Source: Chinchilla lanigera
Taxonomy: Eukaryota > Chordata > Mammalia > Rodentia > Chinchillidae
Reading direction: 5' to 3'
DNA length: 64,000 nucleotides
NCBI RefSeq assembly: GCF_000276665.1
Contig: NW_004955418.1
Location: 595,211-659,210, forward strand
In this document: positions 20,990 through 33,645 of the stretch, piece after piece
Position numbering within the stretch: position 1 is the stretch's first letter
How the letters are laid out: each line of letters starts with the position of its first letter
Notes under the pieces: model-generated
Told to the model about the DNA's origin: nothing
What the model saw: only the letters and a program-made list of their open reading frames with translations
Databases searched by the model: none
Made by a program: the position numbers and the translations under genes

Positions 20990-21362
20990 ACTTGGGGTCT
21001 ATAGTCAGATGGACTTGGATTTGAAAATAAACTTTTGGCCGGGCGTGGTGGCACATATCTGTAATCCCAGTACTTGAGAGGCTAAGGCAGGAGGATTGCC
21101 ACAAGTTTGAGGCCAACCTGGGCTACATAGTGAGTTCAGGGGCAGCCTCAACTGTACAGCCAGACCCTGTCTCAAAAAACCAGAGGAAAAAAAAAAAGAA
21201 AAGAAAAGAATCTTTTGCATTTCCCAGATGGGTGATGTTAGGCAAGTTGTTGTTTTAGTTTTCTATAAATGGCGATGATATAACAATAGGATTGCCATGA
21301 GTATTAAATGAGATAGGGTATACAAAATGATTAACACAGCACTTGCCATTTATTATTGACAA
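20990..21362 (+). repeat. MIR SINE split by a B1 insertion
   Basis: MIR 5' part (TCAGATGGACTTGGATTTGA, 21004-21023) and MIR 3' part (GTTAGGCAAGTTGTTG onward, 21238-21362, including GAGTATTAAATGAGATAG) flank the B1 at 21036-21210. Confidence 0.8.
21036..21210 (+). repeat. B1 SINE inserted in a MIR
   Basis: GGCCGGGCGTGGTGGCACAT start, paired B1 arms, CCAGACCCTGTCTCAAAAA then an AAAAG tail. Confidence 0.93.
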
Positions 21363-22199
21363 AATCTTATGAACATATACCAGTGTGAGCTGAAAGACTA
21401 GGTAAATGAAAAAATTATGTTCTAGAAGCAGACTGAGGAGAGGAAAAAGGGGGGAGTTTTTATGAACAACTATATTTTTTGTTCAGATGTTCCTGTTTAT
21501 CTTGAGTTGAGAGTTACTGTGGGGCTGGTAGAGGTGGTGGTAAGAAGAGTGTAGACTGTGTGTGTGATTTTTTTTTGGTGCGGGGGGGGAAGCTCATGTC
21601 AGTCTCAGTATGAATCCCGGACTATGCAGGCCCCAACTAGGACTCAGATCTTGAGGTTCCCATGAGTACATGCCAGTCAGTTTTTTGAGAAGTCCATAAT
21701 GGATATTGTTTTTCTCCATTTTGCAAATGAGAAAACTAAGATCCATACTTCACCAGGCCTCTTTCAACATGTCAACCTGGTTGTGGGGCAAAACAGCTTT
21801 GCCAGTGCTGCCAGGCCTGCACTTTAACTTTAGCTAGTCTGCAACTGGCATTTTACACTTGTCGGAAAAAGTTGCTGAAAGTCCCTGGAAAATGGGACTT
21901 CCTTATTTTCAAGGAAAGCAGAGTCCCTCGATCACTCTGATTTGATGTGGGGGTTTCCAGATTCAGGGCTGAGCTCACACTGAATCATTCATTCTCTCTC
22001 CTTACTTCTGTACTGAGTTGGGTCTGGTGGCCAGCTGCCCATGATCAAAAGGATAGTGATGAGGTCTTGTAAGAGGTGAAATGTTTTGGAGTTTGTGGGG
22101 TTTTATTTTTACTATAGTTTGTTATTTTATGAATAAATGTAATACATAATAAATATGCTCACCGTGGAATTAATTTAATTTTAATTAGTTAATTGATAC

Positions 22200-25100
22200 A
22201 TGAAACCTGATTAAAGTATGAAATTTTGCTCTCTATAAGTGCTTATAGGACAAAGAGGACACCCCTTGGTTTGGGGTCTTCGCTCTTTGTTGGGTGTTGC
22301 TAATCCTCAGGTGGTTGGCTGATTACAAATCCCCTGACCTTAAGAAGTACTATTATATTCTTGGAGTCATAGTATTGATGACCTATATCATTTATATGAC
22401 ACTAATCAATTGATGCTATGCATTGTCGACTGTCCTTTGATCAGTACCTTATCTCTTTCACCAGATCATAAGATCTTTGGGGACAGAAACTTAAAATGTG
22501 GATAAGTAAATGTTTGTAAACATTTACAGTAGCCAATAAACATTTTACTGGCTACTGCTGAGTAAAAAGGCAGCAATGAGCCCATTTGATTTTTCTATCA
22601 ACTACTTTTGTCCTGGACAACTTACAAAATCTCTCAACTGACAGCCCAATACAAGAGGCTAGGGGGAAAGTGTCCTTAGATATTTTGAAAAGAGCACAAT
22701 TTTGCTTTTCAATCATGTTTCAGTTAGTTTTTTTAACAGTTCATTGTTTCTTCATTTTCTTGCAAGTAATTCTCTTTTTCTGAGCTTTAGAATTGTCTCT
22801 AGGTAGTTTCCCTCACATATGTCAATATTTTGGTTTATATTTCCTTTCCGTCTTGATTAGCTAGCATTCTGCAAAATTTACCAGTTTCACTTGACACCTG
22901 AGGTTTTTTTTACTTTTTATTTTAGTGGTGCATCTTAATATAAAGTGGTGTCATTCATTACAGGGACTTTGTACTTGCACAAGAGGCCACCTGAGGTTTT
23001 TCCATTCTGGTTTTCATTAGAGTGTCCAGTTGTACTCTGTTAATCTAACCTGTTCATGCTTCAGGGTGAATGCCTTAAGAAGTACGAGGTTTGATCAGGT
23101 GCCATTTCTGTAGTAAACTGAAATCATAAATTTGGAGTGGCTGCACCTTTTTGCCTAGCAGATAGCTGAGGGGTTCTTAGATCATTGTTTTCTCTAAAAG
23201 GGAAGATGATGGGAAGTCAGTGTTTCTTTCTGTGGGTAACCTTTGGCATGTTCATTCTTTCACTATTTCCTTGAAATGAGGTATTTTCTCCATATTTTTT
23301 GGTTGAAGTACTAGGTGGAGGAGGTGGGGTACAGGCTTTTTGAGAACCTCTTGTCATGACATTGCTGGAGGCCCTGGCACCCAATCTCCTGGAGTCAGAG
23401 TCCCTTCCACTGGTGCCGATGGCCACAAGTCTAATCTCATACGGCACCTAATGCACCTGTTCAGACCGCTAATGAGTTTCACAAGCACTGTCTAATTGAT
23501 AACCACATAGCTTTGTATGGCCTTAGAAAGGAGGGTTTATTTACTGTTAGGATGGAACAGATTAGGCAGATGTCTGGATCTGTCTCTGGATGAAAGAACA
23601 CAGCAGGCCTGCAACCACAGCAACTTTCCCTGCATTGTTGTTGGTTGATTTGATTTAAGGAAAAAAATAATGAAGAGAAGAATTTTTTTAAAAAGGAAAG
23701 AGAGGGACTATGACATGATCCATTTGTCACAGAGTGAACCAAGGCCTGTACCTGAAGTTTCTTTCACAGAATAACAGGCTTCCCTGTCAGACTGCTTACT
23801 ATTCATTGGCTTCCTTTTCGTAGTTTCTCTGCATGGGTTTTGCTTCTGAGACCATCTTACCAGAGGTTCTACCTGTCCCAGCCCCACTTCACTCCTTCCT
23901 GCTCTGGCTCACTGACTTACTCACACTTGTCATAAATGTGACAGCCACTCCTCAGCCCCCATTACTAAGAACGAGAAAAATCTCCAGAAATTTCTAGTAC
24001 AAAGTTCTCAACCCTTTCTTGGACTTTAGATCCAACAGCCCCAGTGGGGAGTAGAACCAAGGCTGGGTAGGATTAAAGTGGAACCACATCTAACAGATCT
24101 GGCTACAATTCTCACAGGTTGTGTTCTTTTGGACAAAATATGAACTTTTTCCAAGAAAACTTCTGTCATACTTCCAGGTATCATTTCAAAGGGACTGCCT
24201 TCTCCAGGAAGTCGAGAAGCATCTAGTACTTAATTTGCCTTGCCAAGTGCTAACAGGGATCTCTTCCCAATGGTCCCTCCAGAGCTCAGCACAGGTTCTG
24301 AGAAATCTCTAAGGTGTGGAGGTGGGTGGTGTCACCCTCCGGGCAGAGCACGATGCTGCCTCCTGTGAGAGAAACCCTTTGCTCTTGTGAAAGAATCGAA
24401 TCTGTGGGTTGAGGAGGCTCATGGGTGATACCTCTGTTTCTCACTATGTAAATTACCCTAGTGGGTTTCCACTGTATGTGGCATCTACCCAGATAACTGT
24501 GGGGCAGTGGGAGTGGGGGCTGGGGCCACTGAGAGCACCTTGACCACATTTACCCCTGAGTCTACCTTTGTCACCACACAGTGTGGGCTCTGTGCCTCTC
24601 TGGGTGGTGTTGCAGCCACAGGGCCTCTCGACAAGTGATCTGCCTTAGGCCCAGAGCTTGTACAGAAACAAGTAAACATTAAAGTTGTTGGATTTATATT
24701 GCTTCTGTGAAGGGATCACTTAAAACTTTAGTGCATGCTGGGGAACTGTGTTTCGAAGAAAAAATAGCCTGACCATTCCAGAGTAGGAGTGAGCGCTGTC
24801 ATTGTAAGAGGAGGAATTGAAAAGGGCAATAGTGTTGCTCTGTCTGCAGGACTCAGAGGGTAATCTAATGGCTGTCACTGTCCACTCGATGGTGCAAAGA
24901 TTACCTCTTTGGAAGAGTTTGCTACCAAGTCTTGTGAATTTGGGGGAGGGCCTCATAGCCGGCTTAATATTGACCTGGTCACCTTTAAAGACAGCCTAGT
25001 TTGTGGGTCCTGCCTTGAGTTCCTCCAGTGCCATCACTGGTGTAGCATTTGGTTTCTCAAGTGTGTACATCACATGCTTCCTTCCTCCGCTGCCCCCTGT

Positions 25101-25280
25101 CTTTCAAATCATTCATTCCATCATGGGCTCCTCTTCCTTTGGCCACCTTGTAAAGGATACAGTCCCAAAGGGCCGTCCTTGGTTCTCTTCTCAGGTTATG
25201 TAATCTGTTTCCACAACTTCACCTATACCCAGCAGAGCAGGTAGGACTACGTGGTCCGGAGCTGGCTTTTCACTCAGGCG
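22200..25280. other. Intronic stretch without recognisable features
   Basis: No named repeat and no exon-like ORF. AT-rich before about 23000, then closer to average composition. Confidence 0.5.
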
Positions 25281-25289
25281 GATCTTTCT

Positions 25290-25610
25290 CTGTGACTTGC
25301 CAGCGATACCAACTTGGGCAAGTCAGTCAACTTCTGTGCAGAACTGCAAAATGGAGTTAATAATGCTTTCTTGGCCTGTGAGAAGATTTGGTGAGTAATT
25401 CAGTTCATGTGAAGTGCTGAAAACAGCACCTACTTGGAGAAGGCATTCAGTGCAGGCCCGCTGCAGTCACTGCTACTGTCAGGCATTAGTGGACAGCAAG
25501 TGGCTTTGGCTTCAGAGTGACAGTTGTCCAAACTCCAGCTGTGTTCCTTACTAGCTATGCAAACTTGGGAAAAGTCCTTAATCTGACTGAGTTTCCGTTT
25601 CCAACTGCCT
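25290..25610 (+). repeat. Two adjacent MIR SINE fragments
   Basis: TTGGGCAAGTCAGTCAACTT with AATGGAGTTAATAATGCTTT (first) and CTAGCTATGCAAACTTGGG with AGTCCTTAATCTGACTGAGT (second). Confidence 0.7.
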
Positions 25611-25616
25611 GTGGCA

Positions 25617-26260
25617 AGTTGTTTCATTTATCTATTGCTGCATAAAAATATACCCCAAAATATAATGGTGTAAGTCAGCACTGGTTATTTCTTATAATCG
25701 CCACAGTTTTAGGGCTGGAGGGGCTCAGTTAGTACATTTAGTATCTTCCAGGTAGTTAGGTGGTAGTTGGACAGTCAGTTGCTGAGACTGGGCCACTTCA
25801 AAGTTTCTTCTCTGACATATCTCACAGATATGTCAGCTGGCTTTCATCTGGGAGTTGTTTTTTTTCTTTCTTTCTTTCTTTTTTTTTTTTTTTTTTTTTG
25901 TCTTTTTGAGACACAGTCTCACTATGCAGTTCAGGCTGGCCTTGAGCTCACTTTGTAGCCCAGGCTGACCTCGAACTGGCCATGATCCTCTTGTCTCAGC
26001 CTCCCGAGTGCTGGGATTACAGGCATGCACCACCACACCCAGCTCACCTGGGAGTTTAGCTAGGGTCAAGGGCCAGGGACCTTGCCTGGGTTGCCTCACT
26101 GCACGAGTGAGTATCCTCAGAGAGGCTCAAGAAAAGAGCCACGTTGTCTTCTGTGACCCATTCTCAGATGTCACATAGCCTCCCTTTACAATATTCAGTT
26201 TGTTAGAAGAAAGATACTAAATCCTGCCCAGATTCAAGAGAAGATATACACTCTGCTTCC
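25617..26260 (+). mobile_element. MLT1-type MaLR solo LTR, interrupted by a B1
   Basis: TGTTTCATTTATCTATTGCT, TACCCCAAAATATAATGG, GGGCCACTTCAAAG and CCTGCCCAGATTCAAGAG follow the MLT1 order. Split by the B1 at 25857-26044. Confidence 0.75.
25857..26044 (-). repeat. B1 SINE, minus strand, inside the MLT1 LTR
   Basis: Complete B1 with a T/C-rich tail. CATCTGGGAGTT (25845-25856) and CACCTGGGAGTT (26045-26056) flank it. Confidence 0.94.
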
Positions 26261-26616
26261 GGAAAGAAAAGAATTCATAGACATTACAGTCTGCTTTCTG
26301 ACACAAATCACATATATTCTTCAGGCAATACATTCATCCCCACCTTGGACACCCACCTTCCAAAAAAGGTCTCATTTATTATAGTGGCATCAGGCTCAGG
26401 CTCAGAGGCCAGGTCTTGTTGTGCATGTGAGGTGTAGGTGTAGACCAGTGTGGTTGCTTCAGTACAGCAAGGTTAGTGCGGTTCCTCTTGTTCTGAAGAC
26501 TGAGACTAACAAGAGAAGTTATCTGCCCTTTGCCCAGAAGACGGGACTGAGATAGATGGAGGGTAACTGCTATAGGTGGCTCTCTCTTTTTTTATGGTAA
26601 TGATTACATTTAAAAA

Positions 26617-26765
26617 TGATTTTTTTTTGGAGACAGTGTCTTGTTATGTAGTTCAGACTGGTGCTGAAGTCAGTATGAACCCCAAACCTGCCTCAGATTT
26701 GTGGTAATCCTCTTGCTTATGCCTCCCAAGTGTTGGGATTACAAGCGTGCATTACTATGCCTGGA
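26617..26765 (-). repeat. Old diverged B1 SINE, minus strand
   Basis: GGAGACAGTGTCTTGTTATG and GCCTCCCAAGTGTTGGGATT in order, with many substitutions. Confidence 0.85.
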
Positions 26766-26769
26766 AAAC

Positions 26770-27030
26770 TTTTAATTTTAAAATTTGAAATAATTCCATA
26801 CCTGCAAGAAGTTTGCAAAAATAATACAGCATCCCCAAATAACCTTTGCCCAGCATCCCCAAGTGATACAATGTATAAAACTATGAAAACCTAGAAGTTA
26901 ATTCTATTCCAGCAATACTCTTAATTAATCTATAGATGTTATTCAGATTTTGTCAATTGTCTTACTAATGGCCCTTTTCTGATCCAGGATCCAATTTAGG
27001 ATCCCACATCATCTATTCTGGTCATGTTTC
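26770..27030. repeat. L1M 3' relic
   Basis: GCATCCCCAAATAACCTTTG and GATCCAGGATCCAATTTAGG resemble old mammalian L1 3' sequence, related to that at 51110-51450. Confidence 0.55.
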
Positions 27031-27254
27031 TTTAGTCTTCTCTCTGGGGTAGATGTTTCCCTCGGGAAGGACTGGGGACTAGTCACGAGTCCCTAGAGGA
27101 TATGAAGTCTAACTGGGTGTATGAGTAGGGCTGCTGCCTGCAAGTGATTCTCTGCTCTTCTTGCTTCTATCCTGTGGGCTCCTGGTTCTGCCCTCTAAAT
27201 TAGCCTTCCTTTTCTATAAAATGTAGGCTATGTTGGCAGCTAAGAAGTTTCTGC

Positions 27255-27410
27255 AGCTGAGTATGGTGGCGCATGCTTGTAATCCCAGCTCTCGGGAGGC
27301 TGAGGCAAGAAGATTGCTGCAAGTTCGAGGTCAGCCTGGGCTACAAAGTGAGCTCAAGTCCAGCCTGAACTGCATAGTGAGACTGTGTCTCAAAAAGACA
27401 ACAAAAAAAA
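27255..27410 (+). repeat. B1 SINE
   Basis: GAGTATGGTGGCGCATGCTT start, both arms and an A-rich tail. Imperfect flanking AAGTTTCTGCA / AAGTTTTGCA. Confidence 0.94.
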
Positions 27411-27580
27411 AAGTTTTGCAACCTGCTTCCTCTTATAGATGTACCTTTCAGTACAAGCTAGTGGTGCTCCTGCTAGTGCAATTCTTTCCTAAAATGTGTG
27501 GCTTTTCAGTGAAACTTCTTGGTGTTCACAGTACTAGACAAAAGCCACACCCAGAAATCTCTTTAAGACAAACTCTTCCT

Positions 27581-27704
27581 GGGGCTGGGGATTTAGCTCA
27601 GCGGCAAAAGCGCCTGCCTGGCAAGCGCAAGGTCGTGAGTTCGGTTCCCGGTACCGGAGAAAAACCAAAAAAAACAAAAACAAACAAACAAAAAAAAAAA
27701 AACC
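27581..27704 (+). repeat. ID SINE, youngest subfamily, 16-bp target duplication
   Basis: Intact head, CGGTTCCCGGTACCGG, then an AAAC-rich tail. AAGACAAACTCTTCCT is identical at 27565-27580 and 27705-27720. Confidence 0.97.
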
Positions 27705-27889
27705 AAGACAAACTCTTCCTTACCTTGAGTGCCCTGGAGGCTGCTGCTGGACAATACATTTAAGATTAGTAGGAGAATCTGTGAGATACAGCCTTAAGAT
27801 CCATGGATGGTCTTCTGTTGGTCTCAAGATTCTTTGTGACACTGTGTTTAACCTTTCAAGTCAAAATATCTTAAAAGTCAAAGTGTCTT

Positions 27890-28560
27890 AAACTGAGCTC
27901 AGTGCCTTCTTACCATATCCTATTCTATTTAGGACATTCCCATCTATTTAATCTCCCAAGGTATTCCACATGTCAGAATCATCTCCAGCTCTTTTGTCAC
28001 TCTATCCCTTACACACAGGAAACTGACAAATCATGACAGCTTTACTATCACAAAGTCTCTTCAATCCAGTTCTTTTCATTCAAAATGTTTCAGTTGGGTA
28101 CTGTATCTCACCTCCACTACCATAGTAGCCATACCGGGATTCCTTACCTTTAGAGACGGTTCTCTTCCATCCCACCCAGAAATCTGCTACAGCTGCCACT
28201 GTCAGTGGAGTAAAATAAAACTCTTTACAGGACATTCAAGGCTTTCCATAATTTGACCCCTGTCTCCCTGTCAGCCTTTAGCCTACTCTCCTACACATGC
28301 TTTCTCTTATAGCCAAATCATACTGCTTGAAAATTCCAAACAAATTGTACATTTTTCTTCTTTGTGCTTTTGCTCATTCTATGTCCTTTTCTTGGCATGC
28401 CTCTCCTTTCCTACTCAATTCCCAGCCTCCTCATCCTTCCAGGCTCATCTCAGATCCCACCTCTCCTCTCAGCATTTTCTGATCCTCTGTCAGAATGAAT
28501 TGTGGCACCTGTTTGTCTCTGTAGCAATTCAGAGCTCCTCTCTAAGCCTGGGGGAGGAGA
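27890..28560 (+). repeat. Probable L2 LINE 3' region
   Basis: GACATTCAAGGCTTTCCATA, CCTTTAGCCTACTCTCCTAC, CAGGCTCATCTCAGATCCCA follow the L2 order seen at 350-2078. Confidence 0.65.
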
Positions 28561-28855
28561 ACAGTGTGTGTATGGTCCTCCACACCGTAGGCGTATTCAG
28601 TGCAAGAGGGAGCTGTGCCAGAGGATGTGTCTTTTTTATCTTTTTGTGCCTTGCTTAAGTTAGATGGCTAACAACTACGTGGTGATTTGAAGAGAATCAT
28701 GTTAGGATTTTACTTAGGATTAGAACTGGCCACTAGTAGGCCTCTGTGTCATGGAAGGAAACCAGGCTGTATATGTGGGAAGGTATATGAAGCCAATTGA
28801 GGCGGCAGTCACTATAGATAAAAGTTGAAGGGTGGTTACAAAGTTCTATCTTGTC

Positions 28856-28990
28856 TTCTTTTTTTGTTTGTTTTTTAAGACAGGGTCTCACTATGTAGTT
28901 CAGGCTGGCCTTGAACTCACTGTAGCCCAGGTTGGCCTCGAACTCACAGTTATTCTCCTGCCTCAACCTCTGGAGTGCTGCACACCTGGC
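28856..28990 (-). repeat. B1 SINE, minus strand
   Basis: AAGACAGGGTCTCACTATGT, GTAGCCCAGGTTGGCCTCGA; the GGGATTACAGG segment is deleted. Confidence 0.9.
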
Positions 28991-29269
28991 TTGAAATCTT
29001 CACTATCTATCATTGTTGCTGGTGTTTACATTTATAAACATCAAATCCCTGATATCTAGATGAAATCCTATGTTTTATTAGCTTCTTAATTCTATTCGGA
29101 GATGGGAGAACTTGGTGGTTTTATATACCATGGTTTCCCCATCTCCTTCATGTCAATACCTACAATAGAAGCTCAAGAAATATGAATTGAGGGGGAAATG
29201 AGCAAAACACTGATTTCTTCTGCTGTGTGCCTCTCTAAGTGCCCAGGGTGGCTATTCACAACCAGCCCA

Positions 29270-29390
29270 GCTGAGTGCAGTGGTGCATACCTGTTGTTGC
29301 AGCTATTGGAGAATGACTTGAGCTCAGGAGTTTAAGGCCAGCCTGGACAACACAGCAAGACAAAAAAAAATTAAAATAAGAACAAATTGA
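29270..29390 (+). repeat. Archaic B1 (proto-B1-like, 7SL-derived)
   Basis: GAATGACTTGAGCTCAGGAG and AGCCTGGACAACACAGCAAG lack the duplicated B1 arm and look like an early 7SL-derived monomer. Confidence 0.65.
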
Positions 29391-31674
29391 TAAGTTGAGT
29401 AAAGGCTTATTCAGCACAATTGATTTATCCAGGGTCCTCCTGATACTCAGAACTTGCTGCTTTGCGAAAGAGCAGTGGGAAATGTGTAGTCAGGGTGAGA
29501 GGTGGCAAGTGGATGACTGATTTGCAGTCTGAATTGGGCAGTCAGACGTTACAGCACCTTCTTTACAGTGGCTAGCAGGAGTTGGGCTCATCCTTAGGTG
29601 AGGAAGAAGAGACTAATCCAGCCCTATTAGTTGTTTGCTCTTAAATGATGAGGATCCTTCCTGGAAATCTGCCTCTCCAGATCCAATCTCAGTCACTGCT
29701 TTCTGCATGACCTGGTGCAGGTTAAACTCACATTTGGAGCTTTGTTCTTAGCAAATTGTGGTTTCTTCTGCTGTTTTGAAGACGGGTGGAGAGAGAATTT
29801 AAAACCAATTAGGTAAGTGGCATGGCATCAATACAGAACCTGATGAGTTTATAGTTTTTTCTTTGAAAACTTTAGCAGATTTCCAGGCTGAGAGACACAA
29901 GATCACACGATGTATGGAATCCTAAAGCTAGATTTCCCCTGTATTCCATTTTGAACACCAAACCCAAGCTGCCTCCTCGAGTCTGTGATTATGATTATTG
30001 GATGCTATGGGTTGGGGCAATTTAGGAAGATGATGGGGGCCTGACCTCCTCCTGGCTTCAAAATCCACAAAGGAGGGAGAATGGGGACATGATGAATAGT
30101 TGATCAAAATGTCCCTCCTAAATTAGGACAGCTGGCTCAATGATAAAATTGTTTTACTCTCTTCCTAGCCCTCTGGGCCAGATGCTATGAAAACAGAAAT
30201 TAACTTCCGGCATGGGACTGCTTTCTTGTACAGTGGGGGCTGTGTACCTCTTTCCTCTTCCGTTGCCCAGCTATGGGCTATCCCAAGGAAGACACAAGAC
30301 TATGGAAACAGGGGTCTTATTGACCCCATGTACTGAATTTGAGGGAAGGGGCAGATTCCATTGACAGTTGTCATGGACGATGTCCGTTTTGCATCTGGTT
30401 GGATTTTTGCTTGTCCTTGGAGGTTCTATACCTTCCTGGCTTTGGTAGGGCCAGTTCAAGGTGACCTCCCTGCATTCCACATATAGGAGAGTTGGCCTGC
30501 TTGATCTCTCTGATATTCCTGAGGAACTGATTCTGCTACAGAGCTGGGTAAACCATATGGCAGCCTAGATAACAGAGATTGTTGGCGTTTGTCAACAGAG
30601 AGAGCAGGCTTTTTGGCTATAGCAAATCCCCTAGGTAGAGTTGCCACATCATCTGTTATCACAGCATATAGGATCAGGTGGAGATGCAGTTCTGTTCTCA
30701 TCTGTCTCCTGGCTCCAAAATAAAGGGAAAGGCAAGTTGAAAATCAAATATTGGTTAATAGATTTTTTTTTTTTTTTAGCTGTTTTATGTCATTTTCTTT
30801 GAATTATGCTAGGGAGGTCTAGTAGTTGTGTGTATTTTGGTCTTGAGAGATTTATGATTGAGTTGGGAATATAAGACTAACAAGTAACATAAAGCAAAAG
30901 GTACGTCATAATTGCACAAAGGTAAGATAGACCATAGAATTCAGAGAAGAGAAAGACCAATTAGGGCCGAAAAGTCTCCAGGATGGAGTTAGGATTGGAG
31001 ATTAGCTTTTAAGAATGAATAGATTGAGAGGCCTTAAGAGACTAGGGAAAGGCTACAAGGCAAAAAACAAAATAAAACAAAAAAGCAAACCAAACCAAGC
31101 CAAAAAACCAAAAACCAAAAAACCAACCCCATATGAACAGAGGTAGGGACAAGCAAGATATCTTTGCAGATCAATAAGGAGGTTCACAGGTTGGGGTAGA
31201 GATATAGGGAGATAAGATTAGGAAAGCAGAACAGGACCAGATTAAAGAGGGTCTCTAGAGGCAGACAAAGGAATTTAGACCTGGTTCAGGAGATGAAAGG
31301 GCACCATTGTAGGTATTGGAGCAGAGATATGATACAGACAGAGGAATGTTTACAAATATTTTATGTGCAAATTCAGAGTGGGCTGGCATTGGGGAGGTAT
31401 CCCTTTCCTGCAGGAGGCAGTTAGAAAGTCCTAGAAGCCACAGAAACTGTGGGAAGAGGAAGGTAAACTAGCTGTTTTCTTTTCAGAATCTGTGAAACTT
31501 GGGATGAACTCATGATCTGAGTAGCAGGCATGAAGGAGGAAAAAAAGGTCAAAGCTTTGATCTTGGAAAGCTGGGAAGAATTAATAGTACCACTAATGAA
31601 AATAGACATTATAAATAAAAATAATTTTCAGGAGGAAAGTGATGAGTTTGGCACAGATTTTATTTACTTAACAA

Positions 31675-31890
31675 ATACTTCTGTCCTATTTGTTATGTAC
31701 TTGGCCCTGCTCTAATCACTTTCTAAATGTTAACTCATTTAGTTCCCACAATAACTGTGTGAAATAAGTGTTATTATTAATCCACCTTATTACAAAGGGG
31801 GAAACTCAAGCAGAAGGAGGTTAACAATTTGCCCAAGATCATAAACCTATAAATAGCAGAGCTGGGGTTCAGAACCTAGGTTATCTATGC
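31675..31890 (-). repeat. MIR SINE
   Basis: GTTAACTCATTTAGTTCCCA, AAGTGTTATTATTAATCCAC, AATTTGCCCAAGATCATA: nearly full-length MIR in reverse. Confidence 0.82.
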
Positions 31891-32132
31891 TCAACTTCTT
31901 CTGATGAGAGACTCATGTGGAGGAACGGCACATAGGAGAGGTCAGGTACTGTTGGGTGCTTCTCTGCTCAGAAGGCTTTTCAGAAAACCTGGAAATGAAT
32001 ATGACATAGGCAAACCATCAAGGAGCTTGTGAAGATCTAGTTTCAGGGTGGCATTTGCTATTAAGGATGGATGTTAAGTTATATGCTACAAAAGAAGGTA
32101 GCTGTGAAGGAGGGAGGGAAAGTCAGGCAGAG

Positions 32133-32352
32133 TGGCGCAAGCCTGTAAACCTAGTTATTTGAGAGGTTGAGGCAGGTCGATCACAAGTTTGAGTTCAACC
32201 TGAGCAACAGGGGCTGAGGATATAGCTCAGTGGCACAAGTGTTTGCCTGGTAAGCACAAAGTCCTGAGTTTGATTCCCAGTACCCAAAAAACCCCCAAAA
32301 AACCCAGACAAACAACCTGAGCAACTTAATGAAATCCTATATCAAAACAGAA
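32133..32352 (+). repeat. Old B1 fragment split by an ID
   Basis: GCAGAGTGGCGCAAGCCTGT to CAACCTGAGCAAC, then its tail TTAATGAAATCCTATATC after the ID at 32209-32312. Confidence 0.82.
32209..32312 (+). repeat. ID SINE inserted in an old B1, 13-bp target duplication
   Basis: GGGGCTGAGGATATAGCTCA head. CAACCTGAGCAAC at 32196-32208 and 32313-32325. Confidence 0.95.
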
Positions 32353-32355
32353 AAG

Positions 32356-32450
32356 GGCTGGGGCATAGATCTCAGTGCTAGTGTGTGCCTAACATTTATG
32401 AGCCTCTGGTGTCGAGCTCTGGTGTCACCCCACCAAAAAAAAAGAAAAAA
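32356..32450 (+). repeat. ID SINE, degraded
   Basis: GGGCTGGGGCATAGATCTCA head, poor middle and A-rich tail. Directly follows the B1 tail. Confidence 0.7.
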
Positions 32451-33439
32451 GAGAGAAAAGACAAATATACATCTACCTAAAGATATCAGAAATGACATAA
32501 AGGAGAAGGAGATGGAATTATAGAAACAGCCTGACAGACCAATCAAGTTGTATTTCAGTAGTTGATAGTAGGGGAGGTTATTCCTGGTAGAGATGAAAAT
32601 TTGAATGAAGACATAGAAGAAAGTTCCAAACCTATTTTGAGACTAGCACACTGTACCGTACCCAGCTCAGCACCTAGCTTTGCATGCTGCACTCGGATGG
32701 GAGGTGGTTTTAGTTAGGCTGCAGCAGGAAGCCTGAGCTGGACCAGCAGAAAGAAGGAAGGCTAGGGCTCCCTTGATGAAGAGCAGGAGGCTGAGGTAGG
32801 GGATGAGACTGGAGCCAGCGACTTAGAAGTCAATGACATAGAAATAAAGAAGGAGTACTTGCTGCCACAGGAGCAGAATGTTCCTGGAGAGGTGGCTGGA
32901 GGAACGAAAGGGCTGGGGCTGAGGAGAGAGCCTTCCTGTTTTATGCATGCCGATATCTAGGCTACTCTTACTTAAGGATGGGCTCAACGTTTCCTAAGGC
33001 AAAGCCTGTTAGCTTTCAGGCTGTAGTTCGTTCTCTCCCAGACTAGGAGACCCCTCCTGGCTGTCCATGTTGCCTTCAAGTCTCCCAGCATCCTGTGGTG
33101 GATGGGAGTCCCCTTGTTCTTGCTGCCTGTATATTCAGGAATCCCAGGGTGCTTCTGCCTGGACTCAAGAAGGAATTAGCGTGGTACTAGCCATGCTCAT
33201 GCTGTTGGTGCAGAGGGGGCATTTCAGGGCATCGTGAGTTCCTCGTGAGCTGTGGAGCAGAAGTTGTGAGAATGTTAGATCACAGGCAGTGGCTTATCGG
33301 GGCCCACTCCAGTATTCCACACCAACCTATTCCTTAAAGGGTCTTTCTCAGGAAAACAGTGGTGAGAGTAGAGAGATGTTAAAAATCAAGCTTAGGCACT
33401 GCCTGTGGAATTCTTCAGTGATAGCCCTAACCTCGGCTT

Positions 33440-33645
33440 TAGGAGAGAGATGTTGGTTTAGACTCTAATTTGCTGCTTCCTAGTTCTATGACTTTAGGAT
33501 GACTGACCTTTCCAAACCTGTTTTGTTAACTGTAAAATATGGCTAAGAATATTTGCTTTTGTTACCTAACAGGGATATTGGGAAGATCAGAGGAGATAAT
33601 GTCCAGGAAAGAGCTTCGAGATTGCACAGTGCCTGCTGTGATTGT
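33440..33645 (+). repeat. MIR SINE, forward
   Basis: TTCCTAGTTCTATGACTTTA, TGTTAACTGTAAAATATGGC and TGCACAGTGCCTGCTGTGAT in MIR order. Confidence 0.75.

Noticed and set aside
30271..30701. Possible processed pseudogene from overlapping minus-strand ORFs
   Set aside because: No family recognised, no A tail, no target duplication.
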